From the NCBI GenBank assembly GCA_964244295.1, contig CAXTIG010000017.1:1-64000 (forward strand): a stretch of DNA of 64,000 nt, written 5' to 3'. The notes beneath the pieces were generated by a model. That model searched no databases, was not told the origin of the DNA, and saw only the letters and a list, made by a program, of their open reading frames with translations. Shown here in pieces: positions 40,378-48,795 of the stretch (the stretch's first letter is position 1; each line of letters starts with the position of its first letter). The stretch comes from JAJAZB01 sp964244295 (GTDB lineage Bacteria > Bacteroidota > Bacteroidia > Cytophagales > Spirosomataceae). The position numbers and the translations under genes are program-made.

Positions 40378-40401
40378 CTACGGACTAAAGTCCGTAGCTA
40401 C
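40378..40401 (-). repeat. REP-2 palindrome, right flank of RAYT-2
   Basis: On the minus strand GTAG (40401-40398) followed by the same hairpin as at 39498. The TAG supplies the stop codon of the convergent gene at 40398-40739, which ends ATG TGG TAG. Confidence 0.9.
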
Positions 40402-40739
40402 CACATTTTCCGTAGTTCCGCCACCCACTCCCCGTTGGTTTTCACTTGCCGGGTCACCAGCCAGTTGACCATCGCTTTGTCGAGGGCGCGGTGGAGGAAG
40501 GCCTGCGTTTTGGCCTTGCGCACGTCGAGGCATTTGCCGTCGAGGGTTTCTTCGTAAATCAGGGTGTTTTCGTTGGTGTAAAACCGCACTGTCGAGCCGC
40601 GCTCGACTTTCGGGTTGGTTTCCACAACCCAGAAACCCGTTTGGGGCAGGGCGGGGCGGGAAGTCTGGGCAAGAACCGGCGCGGTGGCGACCAGGGCGAC
40701 GAAAAAGAAGCGGGCGAGGGGGATGAACGGGCGTTTCAT
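40398..40739 (-). CDS. Exported hypothetical protein
   Basis: A 113-residue protein with signal peptide (MKRPFIPLARFFFVALVATAPVLAQ). The mature part (PQTGFWVVETNPKVERGSTVRFYTNENTLIYEETLDGKCLDVRKAKTQAFLHRALDKAMVNWL) looks like a compact alpha/beta fold; no family was recognised, although similar small exported proteins are common in Bacteroidota. The start at ATG 40739 gives the signal peptide; the frame to 40889 would add 50 residues without one. The final codons and stop lie in the REP-2 motif. Confidence 0.68.
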   Translation of the reverse strand: MKRPFIPLARFFFVALVATAPVLAQTSRPALPQTGFWVVETNPKVERGSTVRFYTNENTLIYEETLDGKCLDVRKAKTQAFLHRALDKAMVNWLVTRQVKTNGEWVAELRKMW

Positions 40740-40999
40740 GACATTTTTGAAAAGAAGTGGAACGTTGTTTTCTGATTGACGACCGAAAGATGAGCGCTGA
40801 AAAAACCCGCCGCTGAACCATTCGACCAGCGAGGCCGCCATGTCGGCACGAACCGGGCGGCGGGGGTTCAGCGGCGTTTGGCGACCCATTCCGTCGTTCG
40901 GCGACGACGAACCGCCGTTGGTCGATTAAGCCCCCAATTCGTGGGTTTCTTTGGGGGCATTAGGGTAACTTTCCGGTGCCAACTGCCTCACTGTTAACC

Positions 41000-42148
41000 A
41001 TGAAATCGCCCTTTACCTACGACTTCGTTTTTTCCGACAAACCCCGCCAGCGTTTGGCCCGTCATGGCTTGTTCTGGGCGGCATGGATAACGTTTTCTAC
41101 GCTGATTTACCTTCCGGTCAACATCCGGGCGGTTGGGGTCAGCACGGGTGATATTCTGCTCCTGACCCTTTTCGAGTCGGTATTATTCATCGTGTTTTCG
41201 CACGCGGTTTTTTCGTACCTGCTTGCCTACTGGCTGGTGCCTCGTTTTTTTTACCAAAAACGCTTCGGTCTGCTGGTGGTGGGGTTTCTGGCCGTTACGC
41301 TGTTGCAGGCGGCCTTGTCCTACGCCGTAGGCGAAGTAATAGCCCGCCCCGTGCGCACCGAGTTGGGTTTTCCGTTCCGCTCCAGTAATCTTTGGTACGG
41401 TTTGCTGGCGGGAGTTCGCGGTGGTATGACCGTCGGGGGCCTGATGGCGGTGATCGTCGTCGTAAAAAACCTGTTTCGCCAGCAGGAAGTGTTGCTGAAA
41501 ACCCAGCGGGAAAAACTCGCCACCGAACTCGAAGCCCTCAAGGCCCAGGTGCATCCGCATTTTTTGTTCAACACGCTCAACAACCTCTACGCCCTCACCC
41601 GGCGGCAGGCCCCCGAAGCGCCGGGCGTAGTGCTCAAGCTCTCGAATTTGCTCCGCTACGTGCTCTACGAGTGCAACGCGCCGGAGGTGCCGCTGGCCCA
41701 GGAAATTCAGTTTTTGAAAAATTACGTGGCCCTCGAACAACTCCGCTACGGCGGGCGGCTGGAGGTGTCGCTCAATTTCACCGGCAACATCCACGCCCAG
41801 CGCATCGCGCCGCTGCTGCTGATTCCGTTCCTGGAAAACGCCTTCAAACACGGCACCAGCGAACAACTCGACCAGGCCTGGGTAAGCCTCAACCTGGCCG
41901 TGGAGGGTCACACGCTCACGTTTCAGTTGCTCAACAGCCGCGACCCCGAAGCCAGCGCGGCCCTGCTGGCCGGTGGCATCGGCCTGCAAAACGTCCGCCG
42001 CCGCCTCGAACTGCTCTACCCCGACCGCTACGACTTGCAGGTGCTGCCGGAGGAAGACACGTTTTTGGTCAATTTGCGGCTGGTTTTGCCCGAAACACCG
42101 GAACAATTCCGGCCCATCGCAGCTCCCGCCGTGGTCGAGTCCGCTTGA
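41000..42148 (+). CDS. LytS-type sensor histidine kinase, second system
   Basis: A 382-residue protein of the His_kinase (PF06580) class with four hydrophobic segments in about residues 20-150. The acceptor site is in ELEALKAQVHPHFLFNTLNNLYALTRR, and the ATPase domain contains IAPLLLIPFLENAFKHG and GGIGLQNVRRRLELLYPDRYDL. It pairs with the LytTR regulator at 42383-43102, from which it is separated by a 49-bp-arm inverted repeat. The ATG at 41000 is chosen over an upstream alternative at 40976 (adds MPTASLLT). Its signal is unknown. Confidence 0.92.
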   Translation: MKSPFTYDFVFSDKPRQRLARHGLFWAAWITFSTLIYLPVNIRAVGVSTGDILLLTLFESVLFIVFSHAVFSYLLAYWLVPRFFYQKRFGLLVVGFLAVTLLQAALSYAVGEVIARPVRTELGFPFRSSNLWYGLLAGVRGGMTVGGLMAVIVVVKNLFRQQEVLLKTQREKLATELEALKAQVHPHFLFNTLNNLYALTRRQAPEAPGVVLKLSNLLRYVLYECNAPEVPLAQEIQFLKNYVALEQLRYGGRLEVSLNFTGNIHAQRIAPLLLIPFLENAFKHGTSEQLDQAWVSLNLAVEGHTLTFQLLNSRDPEASAALLAGGIGLQNVRRRLELLYPDRYDLQVLPEEDTFLVNLRLVLPETPEQFRPIAAPAVVESA

Positions 42149-42190
42149 TTACTGAAGTTATGCTGAGTATGTCCATCTGCCGCCTGCGGC

Positions 42191-42301
42191 CCGTCAGCTA
42201 AAGCAAACGGCAAGTGGTAAAAGCCCCTGCGGGGCTAAAAGTCAGGCGATTATTTAGCCCCGCAGGGGCTTTTACCACTTGCCGTTTGCTTTAGCTGACG
42301 G
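42191..42301. repeat. Perfect 49-bp inverted repeat between kinase and regulator
   Basis: Arm 42191-42239 (CCGTCAGCTAAAGCAAACGG...) is the exact complement of 42253-42301, with a 13-base loop. Inside each arm is the small palindrome AGCCCC-TGC-GGGGCT. The core resembles the palindrome at 16967. Confidence 0.9.
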
Positions 42302-42382
42302 ACAATAGGCGGGCTTTGCGTAACATCGTGAATTAGAAAAATCGTAATCCGTATCGCAGCGGCGAACCGCTCGTAAATCCCA

Positions 42383-43102
42383 ATGAAACTCCGCTGCCTG
42401 CTCATCGACGACGAACCGCCCGCGCTGGAGGTGCTCGAAGCCTACGTAGCGGCGGTCGATGACCTCGAACTCGTGGGCACCTGCGCCAACGCCGTGCAGG
42501 CGTTCGGCGTGTTGCAACACCAGCCGGTGGACCTGCTGTTTTTAGACATCAAAATGCCCAAACTCCTGGGCACCGATTTCGTCCGCAGCCTGCGCAACCC
42601 GCCCCGCGTGATTTTCACCACCGCCTACCGCGAGTACGCCCTCGACGGCTACGACCTCGACGTGGTCGATTACCTGCTCAAACCCATCGCCTTCGAACGT
42701 TTCCTGCGGGCGGTGGCGAAAGTACTGCGCCCCGAAACCACGCCCGCACCGCTGCCCGAACGCGAAGCTTTCGCGCCCAACACCGAGGCCTTCCTCTACT
42801 TTCGCGCCGACCGCAAAATGGTGAAGGTGCTCACCCGTGATATTTTGTTCGTGGAAAGCCTGAAGGATTACGTGAAAATCGTGACCAGCACCGGCAAGCC
42901 ACTCGTGGTGAAGCAAACGATTTCGGCGCTGGAAGCCATGCTGCCCGCCGCGCAGTTTCTCCGGGTTCACCGCTCGTTCGTGGTGGCGCTCGACAAAGTG
43001 ACGGCCTTTACGCCCACGCACCTGGAAGTGGCCGGGCAGGAAGTGCCCGTGGGACGGCTGTTTCAGAAGGAAGTGGAACGGGCGCTCAAAACCAATTTGT
43101 GA
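42383..43102 (+). CDS. LytTR-family response regulator, second system
   Basis: A 239-residue regulator. The receiver starts MKLRCLLIDDEPPALEVLEAY and has the acceptor Asp in LLFLDIKMPKLLG, then VIFTTAYREYALDGYDLDVVDYLLKPI. The LytTR domain includes FLYFRADRKMVKVLTRDILFVESLKDYVKIVT and FLRVHRSFVVALDKVTAFTPTHLEV, ending in GRLFQKEVERALK. It is the cognate partner of the kinase upstream. The stop is directly followed by an inverted repeat (43104-43121 with 43149-43166). Confidence 0.93.
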   Translation: MKLRCLLIDDEPPALEVLEAYVAAVDDLELVGTCANAVQAFGVLQHQPVDLLFLDIKMPKLLGTDFVRSLRNPPRVIFTTAYREYALDGYDLDVVDYLLKPIAFERFLRAVAKVLRPETTPAPLPEREAFAPNTEAFLYFRADRKMVKVLTRDILFVESLKDYVKIVTSTGKPLVVKQTISALEAMLPAAQFLRVHRSFVVALDKVTAFTPTHLEVAGQEVPVGRLFQKEVERALKTNL

Positions 43103-43103
43103 A

Positions 43104-43166
43104 GAGCGAATTGGTGAGTTGGTGAAAAAATCAGTATTTCACCCTTCACAACTCACCAATTCGCCC
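43104..43166. repeat. Inverted repeat between regulator and acyltransferase genes
   Basis: GAGCGAATTGGTGAGTTG (43104-43121) pairs with CAACTCACCAATTCGCCC (43149-43166) with one mismatch. It could act as a terminator. Confidence 0.7.
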
Positions 43167-43167
43167 T

Positions 43168-44271
43168 TTGTCTTCCCGTCTCCTTTCCCTCGACGTCTTC
43201 CGTGGCCTGACCGTGGCCCTCATGATTCTGGTCAACAACCCCGGCGACTGGGGCCACATTTACTGGCCCCTCGAACACGCCACCTGGCACGGCTGCACGC
43301 CCACCGACCTGGTGTTTCCGTTTTTCCTCTTCATCGTCGGGGTGTCGATTTCGTTTTCGCTGGGCAACCTCCCCGGTCAACCCTCAACGCACGGCGAGGC
43401 GGTACGAAAAATCCTGATTCGTGGCCTGAAACTCTTCGCGCTTGGTCTGTTCCTCAACCTCTTCCCCCGCTTCGATGTCGAGACCGTCCGCGTGATGGGC
43501 GTTCTCCAGCGGATTGCGCTCGTGTACGTGGGTTGTTCGCTGATTTTCCTGAAAACGAATCCCCGTCAGCAAGTCTGGATTTTGCTCTTGATTCTTGTTT
43601 CTTATTTCCTGCTTCTTACCAAAGTCCCCGTGCCCGGCGGGGGTGCGGGCAACCTCGAACCCGAAAGCAACCTCGCCGCCTGGTTCGACCGGTTGGTATT
43701 GGGCGAAGCCCATCTCTGGAAAGCCGTGCGTGGGGTCTGGGATCCGGAAGGACTGCTCAGTACGCTGCCCGTCATCGGCAACGGCATCACCGGAATGCTG
43801 GCGGGCTACGCGCTGCGGCGGCGCGGCAACGCGGCCAAACGCACCGTCCGACTGGCGGGCGTGGGCGTCGGGCTAGTGGCGCTGGGCTGGCTTTGGAGTT
43901 TTTGGTTCCCGCTCAACAAATCGCTCTGGACGAGTAGCTACGTGTGCTACACCTCCGGGTTGGCGATGTTGCTGCTGGCCTGGCTCTACTGGCTCATCGA
44001 CGTGAAAGGCTACCGGCGCTGGGCGCGGCCCTTCGAGGCCTTCGGCGTCAATGCCATTACCGTCTTTTTCCTCTCCGGGCTGGTGCCCCGGATTTTGAAC
44101 CTCTTTAAAATCGGCGACGTGGGCGTGCAAACCTGGTTATTTAAAAACGGCATCGCGCCCGCCTTCGCTGACCCGTACCTCGCCTCGCTGGCCGGGGCGC
44201 TGGTCTGCGTGGGGATTTTCTGGGTGGCAATGGCGTGGATGTACCGGAAAGGGGTGGTGGTGAAGGTGTGA
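43168..44271 (+). CDS. Membrane acyltransferase, heparan-alpha-glucosaminide N-acetyltransferase-like (DUF5009)
   Basis: A 367-residue multi-membrane protein. The N-terminus RLLSLDVFRGLTVALMILVNNPGDWGHIYWPLEHATWHGCTPTDLVFPFFLFIVGVSISFSL is the strongest signature of the HGSNAT-like/DUF1624-DUF5009 family, including the conserved Asp, His and the DLVFPFFLF segment. About ten further hydrophobic segments follow. The human homologue transfers acetyl groups to glucosamine in heparan sulfate; bacterial members are likely to acylate a sugar, and the substrate is unknown. No ATG fits the N-terminus, so TTG 43168 is taken as start. It is close behind the LytTR gene and followed by a perfect hairpin. 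Confidence 0.85.
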   Translation: MSSRLLSLDVFRGLTVALMILVNNPGDWGHIYWPLEHATWHGCTPTDLVFPFFLFIVGVSISFSLGNLPGQPSTHGEAVRKILIRGLKLFALGLFLNLFPRFDVETVRVMGVLQRIALVYVGCSLIFLKTNPRQQVWILLLILVSYFLLLTKVPVPGGGAGNLEPESNLAAWFDRLVLGEAHLWKAVRGVWDPEGLLSTLPVIGNGITGMLAGYALRRRGNAAKRTVRLAGVGVGLVALGWLWSFWFPLNKSLWTSSYVCYTSGLAMLLLAWLYWLIDVKGYRRWARPFEAFGVNAITVFFLSGLVPRILNLFKIGDVGVQTWLFKNGIAPAFADPYLASLAGALVCVGIFWVAMAWMYRKGVVVKV

Positions 44272-44280
44272 GGGAAATTA

Positions 44281-44329
44281 GTTTGTGGGTTAAGGTTCGT
44301 AGTTCAATCACGAACCTTAACCCACAAAC
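44281..44329. terminator. Perfect 20-bp hairpin between convergent genes
   Basis: GTTTGTGGGTTAAGGTTCGT (44281-44300) pairs exactly with 44310-44329, with a 9-base loop. It lies between two converging genes and probably stops transcription in both directions. Confidence 0.75.
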
Positions 44330-44330
44330 G

Positions 44331-44882
44331 TCAAAACAACTTCTCCTGCGGCGGCTTTACGCCTTTCAGGCGCAGGTACACCGTCGTCTGGCCCCGGTGG
44401 TGAGTCTGGTGCTCGAAGGCCTTCATCACGGCCAGTTCGCGGGTCATTTCGCGGTTGAAGACCTTCGCCGTTTCGGTCATCTGGGCATCGGTCATGCCTT
44501 TGAGGGCGTCGATGACGAAATCGTAGCTGTCCATGACGGTCTTCGTAATGTTGGCCTTCGACTTGTCGGTCACCGTTTTTTCGAGCGACCCTCCCTGATT
44601 GGGGTTGGCCTTGCCGCTGGTCGCCGAGAGGAACCCGTAGTTGGCGTTAGCCAGGTGGAGCATCATCTCGGCGAAACTGCGCACTTCGGGCGTGGGCTTG
44701 AAGGCGTAGCCCTCGTCGGGCATGGCGTCGAGGTATTCTTTGGTGTAGGCTTTGGCGCGTTCCCATTCGGTGACCATCTGGGCCACCGAGGCGCGTTGCG
44801 GGGTGTTGAACCCGCTGACCAGCAGCAGGCAAAGGCCCGCGCCGAACGAAAGTAGCGTGCGAAACAGTAGCGTGCGAAACAT
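44331..44882 (-). CDS. Exported DinB-family protein
   Basis: A 183-residue DinB protein with an N-terminal hydrophobic signal (about residues 4-24, LLFRTLLSFGAGLCLLLVSG). The four-helix domain includes FAEMMLHLANANYGFLSA, VMDSYDFVIDALKGMTDAQM and the metal-site region FEHQTHHRGQTTVYLRLKG with His-x3-His. The first codons are duplicated: a 15-base unit encoding FRTLL occurs twice at 44850-44880. DinB-type proteins bind metals; this one should act in the periplasm. Substrate unknown. The gene is convergent with the acyltransferase, sharing the hairpin terminator. Confidence 0.82.
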   Translation of the reverse strand: MFRTLLFRTLLSFGAGLCLLLVSGFNTPQRASVAQMVTEWERAKAYTKEYLDAMPDEGYAFKPTPEVRSFAEMMLHLANANYGFLSATSGKANPNQGGSLEKTVTDKSKANITKTVMDSYDFVIDALKGMTDAQMTETAKVFNREMTRELAVMKAFEHQTHHRGQTTVYLRLKGVKPPQEKLF

Positions 44883-45048
44883 AGGGTTGAGGTTTTTTGT
44901 GGAAATGGAGGGAAAGGTAACGATTTTCCTAAACTAGCGGGGATCGTACCCCAGTCTCCCGAAAAAATTCAACGCGAAACCGGGAATTTTTGCCAAAAAC
45001 GGCCTTTGCTAAACGATGACCCGTCTGCCGATTCCGAACTTTGTCCCG

Positions 45049-46119
45049 ATGCGCCTGCTTCCCGTTTTTTTGTTTCTGACCTCTCCGCTTTTCGCCCAAA
45101 AAAGCGACACCACCATCACCCTCAAAGCCATCGCGGGCTTGCAGTACGACCTGCCCCGGCTGAACGTGCGACCCGGTACGCGGGTGACGATTTTATTGGA
45201 AAACTACGACGACATGGCCCACAACGTGGTCGTGACCCGGCCGGGTGCCCGGTTGGAGGTCGTGAACCTGGCGCTGAAGGTTTCTTCCGAAAAAAACTAC
45301 ATTCCAGCTACCCCGCTGGTGCTGGCGGCCACGAAGCAGGTCATTCCCGGCGCAACGGAGGCCGTTTCGTTTACGCTTGAAAAAGAAGGAATTTATCCCT
45401 ACGTCTGCACCTACCCCGGCCACGGCTTCGTGATGTACGGGGCAATTTACGCCACGACTAAACCGCTCCCGCCCCTCGACCGCGACCCGACTATGCCGCC
45501 GACGGTAAAACAAGCCGTCGCTCAAAACGCCCACGCCGGGCACGCGATGGCCGCTGCTTCGCCGCACCCGTTCCCGGTGGAATACCCGCTGCTGTACCGC
45601 ACCTTCGTGCCGGGGGCCAGTCCGGCGGCCATCGTGGTGAGCCTCGGCCCCGGCTTGTCGTACTGCTGGGACGCGGCCCAGTGCCGCCTGCGCTTCGCCT
45701 GGGCGGGCGGCGTGGACAACGACGAGCAGTGGGACGGCAAGGGCAACAAACTGAGCAAAATCGTGGGGCCGGTGTTCTGGCGGGAGGACTCGCTCAACTA
45801 CCCGATTCGGGTGGGCGAGGCCACCAAAATTCCCGTCGTGCGGTACCTCGGCTACCGACTGGCGGGGCGGATGCCGCAGTTTCGCTATTCGGTGGACGGC
45901 CTGGAAATCACGGAAACGATTCAGTCGCTGGGCGGGAATCGGGGCATCACCCGGATTTTCACGTTCGGGTCAAAACTGACCAGACCGCTGTTTTTCAACG
46001 TCGTTCCGCAGGCCAGCGCCCGCTACCTCAGCACCGTGGGCGGGTACAAAACCGGGCTGCTTCGGGTGCCCGCCGGAACCGAGCGATTTTCGGTGACGAT
46101 CCAGAAAATTGGGAAGTAA
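45049..46119 (+). CDS. Exported cupredoxin-domain protein with a C-terminal beta domain
   Basis: A 356-residue protein with signal peptide (ending FLTSPLFAQ). The first ~130 mature residues are a type-1 copper domain: DDMAHNVVVTRPG contains the first His, and YPYVCTYPGHGFVMYG has the Cys-His-Met set. A His-rich linker (AHAGHAMAAASPHP) leads to a ~190-residue domain (YRTFVPGASPAAIVVSLGPGLSYCWDAAQCRLRFAWAG..., GPVFWRE) of a type found beside heme or cupredoxin domains in proteins related to PQQ-type dehydrogenases of Bacteroidota and Planctomycetes. It probably carries electrons or binds copper in the periplasm. ATG 45049 gives the signal peptide; the start 33 bases upstream is less likely. Confidence 0.85.
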   Translation: MRLLPVFLFLTSPLFAQKSDTTITLKAIAGLQYDLPRLNVRPGTRVTILLENYDDMAHNVVVTRPGARLEVVNLALKVSSEKNYIPATPLVLAATKQVIPGATEAVSFTLEKEGIYPYVCTYPGHGFVMYGAIYATTKPLPPLDRDPTMPPTVKQAVAQNAHAGHAMAAASPHPFPVEYPLLYRTFVPGASPAAIVVSLGPGLSYCWDAAQCRLRFAWAGGVDNDEQWDGKGNKLSKIVGPVFWREDSLNYPIRVGEATKIPVVRYLGYRLAGRMPQFRYSVDGLEITETIQSLGGNRGITRIFTFGSKLTRPLFFNVVPQASARYLSTVGGYKTGLLRVPAGTERFSVTIQKIGK

Positions 46120-46141
46120 TGCCTCGGTGAGAAGTTTTCAG

Positions 46142-46205
46142 CCCACCACTTCAGTGGTGGGTTTAGGCGGAAGGGAGTCGTTTCGTGAAACCGTTTCAAC
46201 GGTTT
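46142..46205. repeat. Composite palindrome cluster, family D
   Basis: CCCACCAC-TTCA-GTGGTGGG (46142-46161) and AAACCGTTTCAACGGTTT (46188-46205). The same two motifs are at 22112-22206. It separates the cupredoxin and serine-hydrolase genes. Confidence 0.85.
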
Positions 46206-46324
46206 TCTTCCGTGCTTGGGCACGGCGAGCGACGTTCTTTTTTCGTAGTTTGACCCGTGGTTCGGTCGCGGCTGTTCCGCGCCGCACGTCCGGGTTATTT
46301 TTTTGCTTTCCAGCATCCGTTTCC

Positions 46325-47854
46325 ATGAAAAACCACCTTCGCCGGTTGTCCTTGCTCCTGGCTCTTTTTTGCCAACTGCCCACCGCCCATTGCCAACTTC
46401 CTAAGTTCGTCACCGACAGCCTCGATGCCTACGTGGAACGGGGGCTGCGCGACTGGAACATCCCCGGTCTTTCGCTCGCCATCGTCAAAAACGGGCAGGT
46501 GGTGCTCGCCAAAGGCTACGGTCGGCGCGAACTGGGCAAGCCCGACCAGGTGGACGAACACACGCTGTTCATGATTGGCTCCAACACCAAAGCCTTCACC
46601 GCCACGGCCCTCGCCCTGCTCGAAGCCGAGGGGAAACTAAGCCTGAACGACCCGGTCACGAAATACCTGCCCGATTTTAAACTCTACGACGCCTGCGCCA
46701 CCCAGCAGGCCACGCTCAGCGATTTGCTCTGCCACCGCAGCGGCCTGCGCACCTTTCAGGGCGATTTCACCTACTGGACTTCCAACCTGAGCCGGAAAGA
46801 AGTCATCCAGAAATTCGGCCTCAACGTGCCGCCCTACGGCTTCCGCACCCGCTACGGCTACTGCAACGCGGCCTTCGTCACGGCGGGCGAAGTGGTGCCC
46901 GCCGCCAGCGGCGGCACGAGTTGGGAAGGTTTTATTCGGGAACGGATTTTCAAACCGTTAAAAATGGGCCGCGCCCTGGCCCTTTCCGCCGAAATCCCCA
47001 CCGCCGAAAACCGGGCCGTCAGCCACACCTGGGTCGAGGGCAAGCTGGTCAAACTCCCCTACCCGCTCATCGACAACCTCGCCCCGGCGGGCAGCCTCAG
47101 CCTGAGCGCCCGCGAACACGCCAACTGGCTGCTGATGCAGTTGGATACCGGAAAATTTGAGGGAAAACAGGTGATTCCGAAAAGCGCCATCCTGAAAACC
47201 TGGCAACCGCAAATCGTCGTCAGCGCCAACAAATCGGGCCTGACGCCCAACCAGTTCGGGCTGTACGGTCTGGGTTGGCTCGTGCAGGACTACGCCGGGC
47301 GGCGGGTCATCAGCCACACCGGGGGCGTGGATGGCTTCGTGAGCAGCACCTGTTTTTTACCCGAAGAGCGCCTCGGCATCCTGGTGTTCACCAACACCGA
47401 CGCCAACGGGTTTTACGACGCCCTGCGCCTGCAACTTCAGGATGCGTTTCTGGCCCAACCCTACCAGAATTACAGCGGAATTTTTCTGAAAGGCTTCCGC
47501 CAAAACGACCAGGCCGACCGCGACCGAATCGCCAACCTGCGGAAAACCGCCGCCGGAACGCCCAAACCCGCCCTGCCGCTGAGTGCCTATGCGGGCCGCT
47601 ACGAAAACCCGGTGTACGGTTTTTCGGAAATCAAGGTCGAAAACGGTGGCCTCGTTCTGAATTTCGAGCACCACCCTAATCTAGGCACGCCGCTGCAAGC
47701 GTTAGGCGAAAACCGGTTCCTGGCCGCGTACCCCAACCCCACGATGGGCACGCACCCGGTACCGTTCAAGGTGGAGGGCGGCAAGGTGGTTTCGATGGAC
47801 GTGAAGGTGAATGATTTTGTGGAGTACGGGGGGTATTCGTTTGTGAAAAAGTAG
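46325..47854 (+). CDS. Serine hydrolase of the class C beta-lactamase family, exported
   Basis: A 509-residue protein with signal peptide (MKNHLRRLSLLLALFCQLPTAHC). The serine-hydrolase domain carries SNTKAFTATALA (SxxK), RYGYCNAAF (YxN type) and ISHTGGVDGFVS (HTGG in the KTG position). A C-terminal DUF3471-like domain follows (LPLSAYAGRYENPVYGFSEIKVENGGLVLNFEHHPNLGTPLQA). Such proteins act as peptidases or esterases outside the cytoplasm, and are not usually antibiotic-resistance enzymes. The ATG at 46325 is used since the 72 upstream residues are repeat-encoded. A family-A palindrome follows. Confidence 0.9.
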   Translation: MKNHLRRLSLLLALFCQLPTAHCQLPKFVTDSLDAYVERGLRDWNIPGLSLAIVKNGQVVLAKGYGRRELGKPDQVDEHTLFMIGSNTKAFTATALALLEAEGKLSLNDPVTKYLPDFKLYDACATQQATLSDLLCHRSGLRTFQGDFTYWTSNLSRKEVIQKFGLNVPPYGFRTRYGYCNAAFVTAGEVVPAASGGTSWEGFIRERIFKPLKMGRALALSAEIPTAENRAVSHTWVEGKLVKLPYPLIDNLAPAGSLSLSAREHANWLLMQLDTGKFEGKQVIPKSAILKTWQPQIVVSANKSGLTPNQFGLYGLGWLVQDYAGRRVISHTGGVDGFVSSTCFLPEERLGILVFTNTDANGFYDALRLQLQDAFLAQPYQNYSGIFLKGFRQNDQADRDRIANLRKTAAGTPKPALPLSAYAGRYENPVYGFSEIKVENGGLVLNFEHHPNLGTPLQALGENRFLAAYPNPTMGTHPVPFKVEGGKVVSMDVKVNDFVEYGGYSFVKK

Positions 47855-47867
47855 TCTTCCCCAACCC

Positions 47868-48165
47868 GTCATTGCGAGCCTCTCCCAACGCGTCATGGCG
47901 AGGAGGGAGCGTAGCGATTGACCGGTACGCCGGAGCGGAAGCAATCCCCTCCCGAAGACCAAACGGGAGACGCTCCCGCGCGGTGTCCGCTCCAGTCCGT
48001 CGCACGGTAGTCCTCCCGAAAGCTTTCGGGACTATCGGGAGGAAAGTACCTGGCATTCGCTCTCTCGGTCTCCGGGAGGGGATTAGCTGCGCTGAATCTT
48101 CGATTTGCTTCGCTCCGGCGCTCAAACTTCGCTTCGCTTGTTTGATCGCCTCCGCTCGCAATGAC
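47868..48165. repeat. Palindromic repeat family A, largest copy
   Basis: GTCATTGCGAGCC at 47868 and GCTCGCAATGAC ending 48165 enclose several nested inverted parts, including TCCCGAAAG-CTTTCGGGA. It fills the 350-base gap between the serine hydrolase and thymidine kinase, in which no gene was seen. Confidence 0.8.
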
Positions 48166-48204
48166 GCGGCGGAAGCGGCTTGCAATGAAGGATTTAGGGA
48201 GGTT

Positions 48205-48786
48205 TTACCGCTCCTGAAAATGCCGCCGGCACCGCGCTTCATAGCTATCGGTTTCGCCGAGCAGGATGCGGTCCTGGGAGGGAACGGTGCGGTAGGAGTA
48301 GTTGGCAATTTCGCCGCAGACCACGCAGATGGCGTGGACTTTCGTCACGTACTCGGCCACGGCCATCAACTGCGGGATGCAACCAAAGGGTTTTCCCTGA
48401 AAATCCATGTCCAGCCCCGCCACGATGACCCGCTTGCCGGAGTTGGCCAGCGAGTTGCACACGTCCACGATTTGAGCATCGAAAAACTGGGCTTCGTCAA
48501 TGCCTACCACGTCGCAATCGCCCGCCAGCAGCAGAATTTGCTCCGCTGTTTGCACGGACGAAGAGTGGATGCGCAGGTCGCTGTGCGACACGATGTGGGC
48601 CTCGTGGTAGCGGGTATCGAGGGCGGGTTTGAAAATCTCGACCTTCTGGCGGGCAATCAAGGCCCGGTTGAGGCGGCGGATGAGTTCTTCGGTTTTGCCC
48701 GAAAACATGGAGCCGCAAACGACTTCCAGCCAGCCCACGTGGGGCTGCCGACCGTCGTTGCGTGCGTGGAGGGGTTCGATGAACAT
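48205..48786 (-). CDS. tdk: Thymidine kinase
   Basis: A 193-residue type II thymidine kinase. The P-loop is in LEVVCGSMFSGKTEELIRRLNRA, VVGIDEAQFFD carries the catalytic Asp-Glu, VIVAGLDMDFQGKPFG follows, and the zinc site is formed by AICVVCGE...YEARCRRHF. It phosphorylates thymidine to dTMP in the salvage pathway. Length matches the family. The start at MFIEPLHARND is chosen; the reading frame upstream (to 49047) is repeat sequence and has no domain. It is convergent with the serine hydrolase; family K repeat precedes the start. Confidence 0.94.
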   Translation of the reverse strand: MFIEPLHARNDGRQPHVGWLEVVCGSMFSGKTEELIRRLNRALIARQKVEIFKPALDTRYHEAHIVSHSDLRIHSSSVQTAEQILLLAGDCDVVGIDEAQFFDAQIVDVCNSLANSGKRVIVAGLDMDFQGKPFGCIPQLMAVAEYVTKVHAICVVCGEIANYSYRTVPSQDRILLGETDSYEARCRRHFQER

Positions 48787-48795
48787 GGGTTGGAA

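Noticed and set aside
46325..47854. Antibiotic-resistance beta-lactamase
   Set aside because: The KTG position is HTGG and a DUF3471-like C-terminal domain is present, as in esterase/peptidase-type serine hydrolases.
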